Below are positions 21,912 to 23,663 of a stretch of 23,663 bases of DNA, piece after piece. Under the pieces are notes generated by a model. That model was not told the origin of the DNA. It ran no database searches and worked only from the letters and a program-made list of their open reading frames with translations. The DNA is from CBCPNA01 sp965120415. Its GTDB lineage: Bacteria; Bacillota; Clostridia; Lachnospirales; CAG-274. Numbering within the stretch: position 1 is the stretch's first letter; each line of letters begins with the position of its first letter. Location: positions 1-23,663 of the forward strand of contig CBCPNA010000004.1 in assembly GCA_965120415.1 (NCBI GenBank), in the 5' to 3' direction. A program made the position numbers and the translations under genes.

Positions 21912-23663
21912 ATGGAAGAAGATTTGAATAAAAATAGTGAAGAAGAATTAAAAAAAATTTTAGAGAAACACTTATCTGAATTTAATGAAGAATTGGATAA
22001 AAAGCTTGATGAAAAATTTAATAAATTTTTACCTAAAGAGGATAAAATACCTGAACTGCCTGAAGCTCTTCAAGATAAAGATTATGAAAAGTTTAAAAAT
22101 GAAATAAAAAGTGAAGAATTTAAAGAATTTTTAGCTAAAATTTCTAATAATAAGTATAAAGATATTTTTGATATAAAATCAATAGAAGAAGTTGATGGTA
22201 TTGTTGATGGTATTATTGAAAATAATAAAGATATTAATCCTATAAATAAAATTAATCAAGATTATCATTTAAATTTAATTAAATATTATCGTGCTTATTA
22301 TTTAAATAGAGAAAATTTTCTTAAACATCTAGAACAACATAATAAAAAAGAAAAATTTGAAGCTGTTTTGTATAATAAAGAAATTTTTTCTGAATTAAGT
22401 CGTATAATTAAAGAGCAGTATCAAAAAAAGTATAAAAATATTTTGCAAATTATTTTGCAAATAGAAAATATTAGTGAATTTAATGAAGTAAAGAAAACCT
22501 TTAAAAAAAATGCTAAATTTTTAGAAATGAATAGTGGACAAAATTATAATATTTCTACATTATTAAACTGTTATGAAAACTATTTGAATAAAATAGAAAA
22601 AAAAGAAATAGTGTTTGGCTATGATATCTCTACGTGGTTCGGTAATGATTTTAAAATTCCAGATTATACTTATCATTCTAAAGAAGAAAGAATAATGAAA
22701 TTCAACTATAATGAGCATATAGAAAAAGCTGAAAATTCATTTAATAATAAAAACTATCTTGAGAGCATTCAAGCATATGCTAAGTATATTGAATTATGTG
22801 ATGAGTGCATTAAGGGTAATAAAAAACAACTTGAAAAAAAAGAAGAAAAACGTAAAGAAATTGAAAATAATAAAAATAAACTATATAATGAAAATAATGA
22901 AATCAATAAAAAAGAATATTCTGACATAACGGCATATATTACTAATTTTTCTGTTCGTATTGATGGAATTTATTTTAAAAAAGCAGAAACTTTTAATTCT
23001 ATTGCATTATGTTATTCAAAACTTAAAAACTATCATAATGCTTTCAACTACATAAAAAAGGCAATAGATGGATTAGATGAAATGGAAAATAAAAATAGTG
23101 ATACATATGAAGAGTATATACAAGTTTATCTTAAAAATGCAGTTATTTTTTATAAAGAATTTATCATAAATAATCCAAAAGAAAAAAATACTATAGAAGA
23201 AATGAACAATAATTTTAAAGACTATATTAAAAAATATAATAAATTAAAAGACCTTTATGAGCTTAGAAATTTTTTAATTAGAAGAAAAGATAATAAAAAT
23301 AATAATGAAGAATTTAATGTGCTGTATAATGATTTTATTAATACAATAACAGAAAGAATTATAGAAATCAAACTTGCCTATACATGGACTACAGATAAAA
23401 AAATTATTGAGTTTACTACAATAATAGAGTATATTTTATCATTGTATTTATTTAATAACACTAATCATAAAAATAATGAAAATAAAAATTTAATACATTA
23501 CACTAGAAGAGAAACTTGTGAAAAATTATTTAACCGTAAAGATGAAAATGAAAAAGAAAAACCAAAATTAAGATTGAACAACACTATAGGTTTAAATGAC
23601 CCTTTAGAGGGTGAAATATTTAAAAAAATGTTATTAGAAATAGATAAAAACATAGAAAAAAGT
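21912..23663 (+). CDS. TPR/coiled-coil protein with C-terminal NDPxEG-type domain, cut by the window edge
   Basis: An uninterrupted frame of 584 codons that runs off the right edge; the 3' part is missing. ATG 21912 has AAGGGG 7 bases upstream. The protein is extremely rich in Lys, Asn, Glu and Ile and mostly helical. An acidic/Lys N-terminus is followed by TPR-like helical pairs at about 267-300 and 355-390, with a charged coiled-coil stretch at about 301-335 between them. The last 60 residues hold LIHYT (527-531) and LRLNNTIGLNDPLEG (553-567), which resemble the opening of DUF2971-like domains (HYT...NDPxE). I recall that combination from TPR proteins of accessory regions, but the match is by eye. 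Serine AGC occurs once against seven AGT, unlike neighbouring genes, suggesting recent acquisition. It is divergent from remA, at a spot where yicC is commonly found. Confidence 0.75.
   Translation, partial: MEEDLNKNSEEELKKILEKHLSEFNEELDKKLDEKFNKFLPKEDKIPELPEALQDKDYEKFKNEIKSEEFKEFLAKISNNKYKDIFDIKSIEEVDGIVDGIIENNKDINPINKINQDYHLNLIKYYRAYYLNRENFLKHLEQHNKKEKFEAVLYNKEIFSELSRIIKEQYQKKYKNILQIILQIENISEFNEVKKTFKKNAKFLEMNSGQNYNISTLLNCYENYLNKIEKKEIVFGYDISTWFGNDFKIPDYTYHSKEERIMKFNYNEHIEKAENSFNNKNYLESIQAYAKYIELCDECIKGNKKQLEKKEEKRKEIENNKNKLYNENNEINKKEYSDITAYITNFSVRIDGIYFKKAETFNSIALCYSKLKNYHNAFNYIKKAIDGLDEMENKNSDTYEEYIQVYLKNAVIFYKEFIINNPKEKNTIEEMNNNFKDYIKKYNKLKDLYELRNFLIRRKDNKNNNEEFNVLYNDFINTITERIIEIKLAYTWTTDKKIIEFTTIIEYILSLYLFNNTNHKNNENKNLIHYTRRETCEKLFNRKDENEKEKPKLRLNNTIGLNDPLEGEIFKKMLLEIDKNIEKS

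Overview
The window is strongly AT-rich DNA from a Gram-positive, low-GC Bacillota, most likely an anaerobic member of class Clostridia (Lachnospirales or a relative). The evidence is the remA-gmk-rpoZ-priA-def-fmt-yugP cluster, Spo0A, a DUF1292 protein, a stalk-domain/beta-propeller protein, strong AGGAGG-type ribosome binding sites, TTG starts, and short stem-loop terminators followed by T-runs. Most of it is chromosomal backbone. No tRNA, rRNA, CRISPR array, transposase or integrase was seen.

Layout. (1) 91-2591, minus strand: a secreted or anchored stalk-domain/beta-propeller protein followed by trpS, read from a promoter at 2759-2787. (2) 2592-3105: a gene-free stretch. (3) 3106-5340, minus: miaA then a methionine-gamma-lyase-like PLP enzyme (ynbB type). 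(4) 5538-5921, minus: a small SHOCT-like protein with a very good sigma-A promoter and terminator, divergent from (5) a DUF4914 protein (6136-8016, plus) that has a P-loop and resembles ATP-dependent PEP carboxykinase. (6) 8149-12420, plus: three overlapping genes for a GT2 polyprenyl-phosphate glycosyltransferase, a GtrA-type membrane protein and a YfhO-type GT-C protein. Together these look like a complete three-component system for glycosylating a cell-envelope polymer. (7) 12475-13472, plus: a DUF1292 protein with an extreme Asp/Phe repeat tail, then a YbhB/PEBP-family protein. (8) 13762-14535, minus: spo0A, standing alone with its own promoter. (9) 14867-15283, plus: an unrecognised 138-residue protein. 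(10) 15316-21639, minus: remA, gmk, rpoZ, priA, def, fmt and a YugP-type zinc metallopeptidase. This is a housekeeping run linking nucleotide supply, RNA polymerase, replication restart and N-terminal formyl-methionine metabolism, with probable internal promoters before def and yugP. (11) 21912 to the window edge, plus: a large Lys/Asn/Glu-rich gene, cut by the edge, with TPR-like and coiled-coil regions and the start of a C-terminal domain carrying a HYT...NDPxEG signature.

The most notable points are the truncated TPR/NDPxEG gene beside a broken conserved gene order; a diverged tandem duplication of about 120 residues inside PriA; the PEPCK-like DUF4914 protein; unusual acidic tails on the DUF1292 protein and the RNA polymerase omega subunit; and a compact csbB/gtcA/yfhO-like operon. 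I see no convincing multi-gene novel system inside the window. If there is one, it most likely extends beyond the right edge from the TPR/NDPxEG gene.
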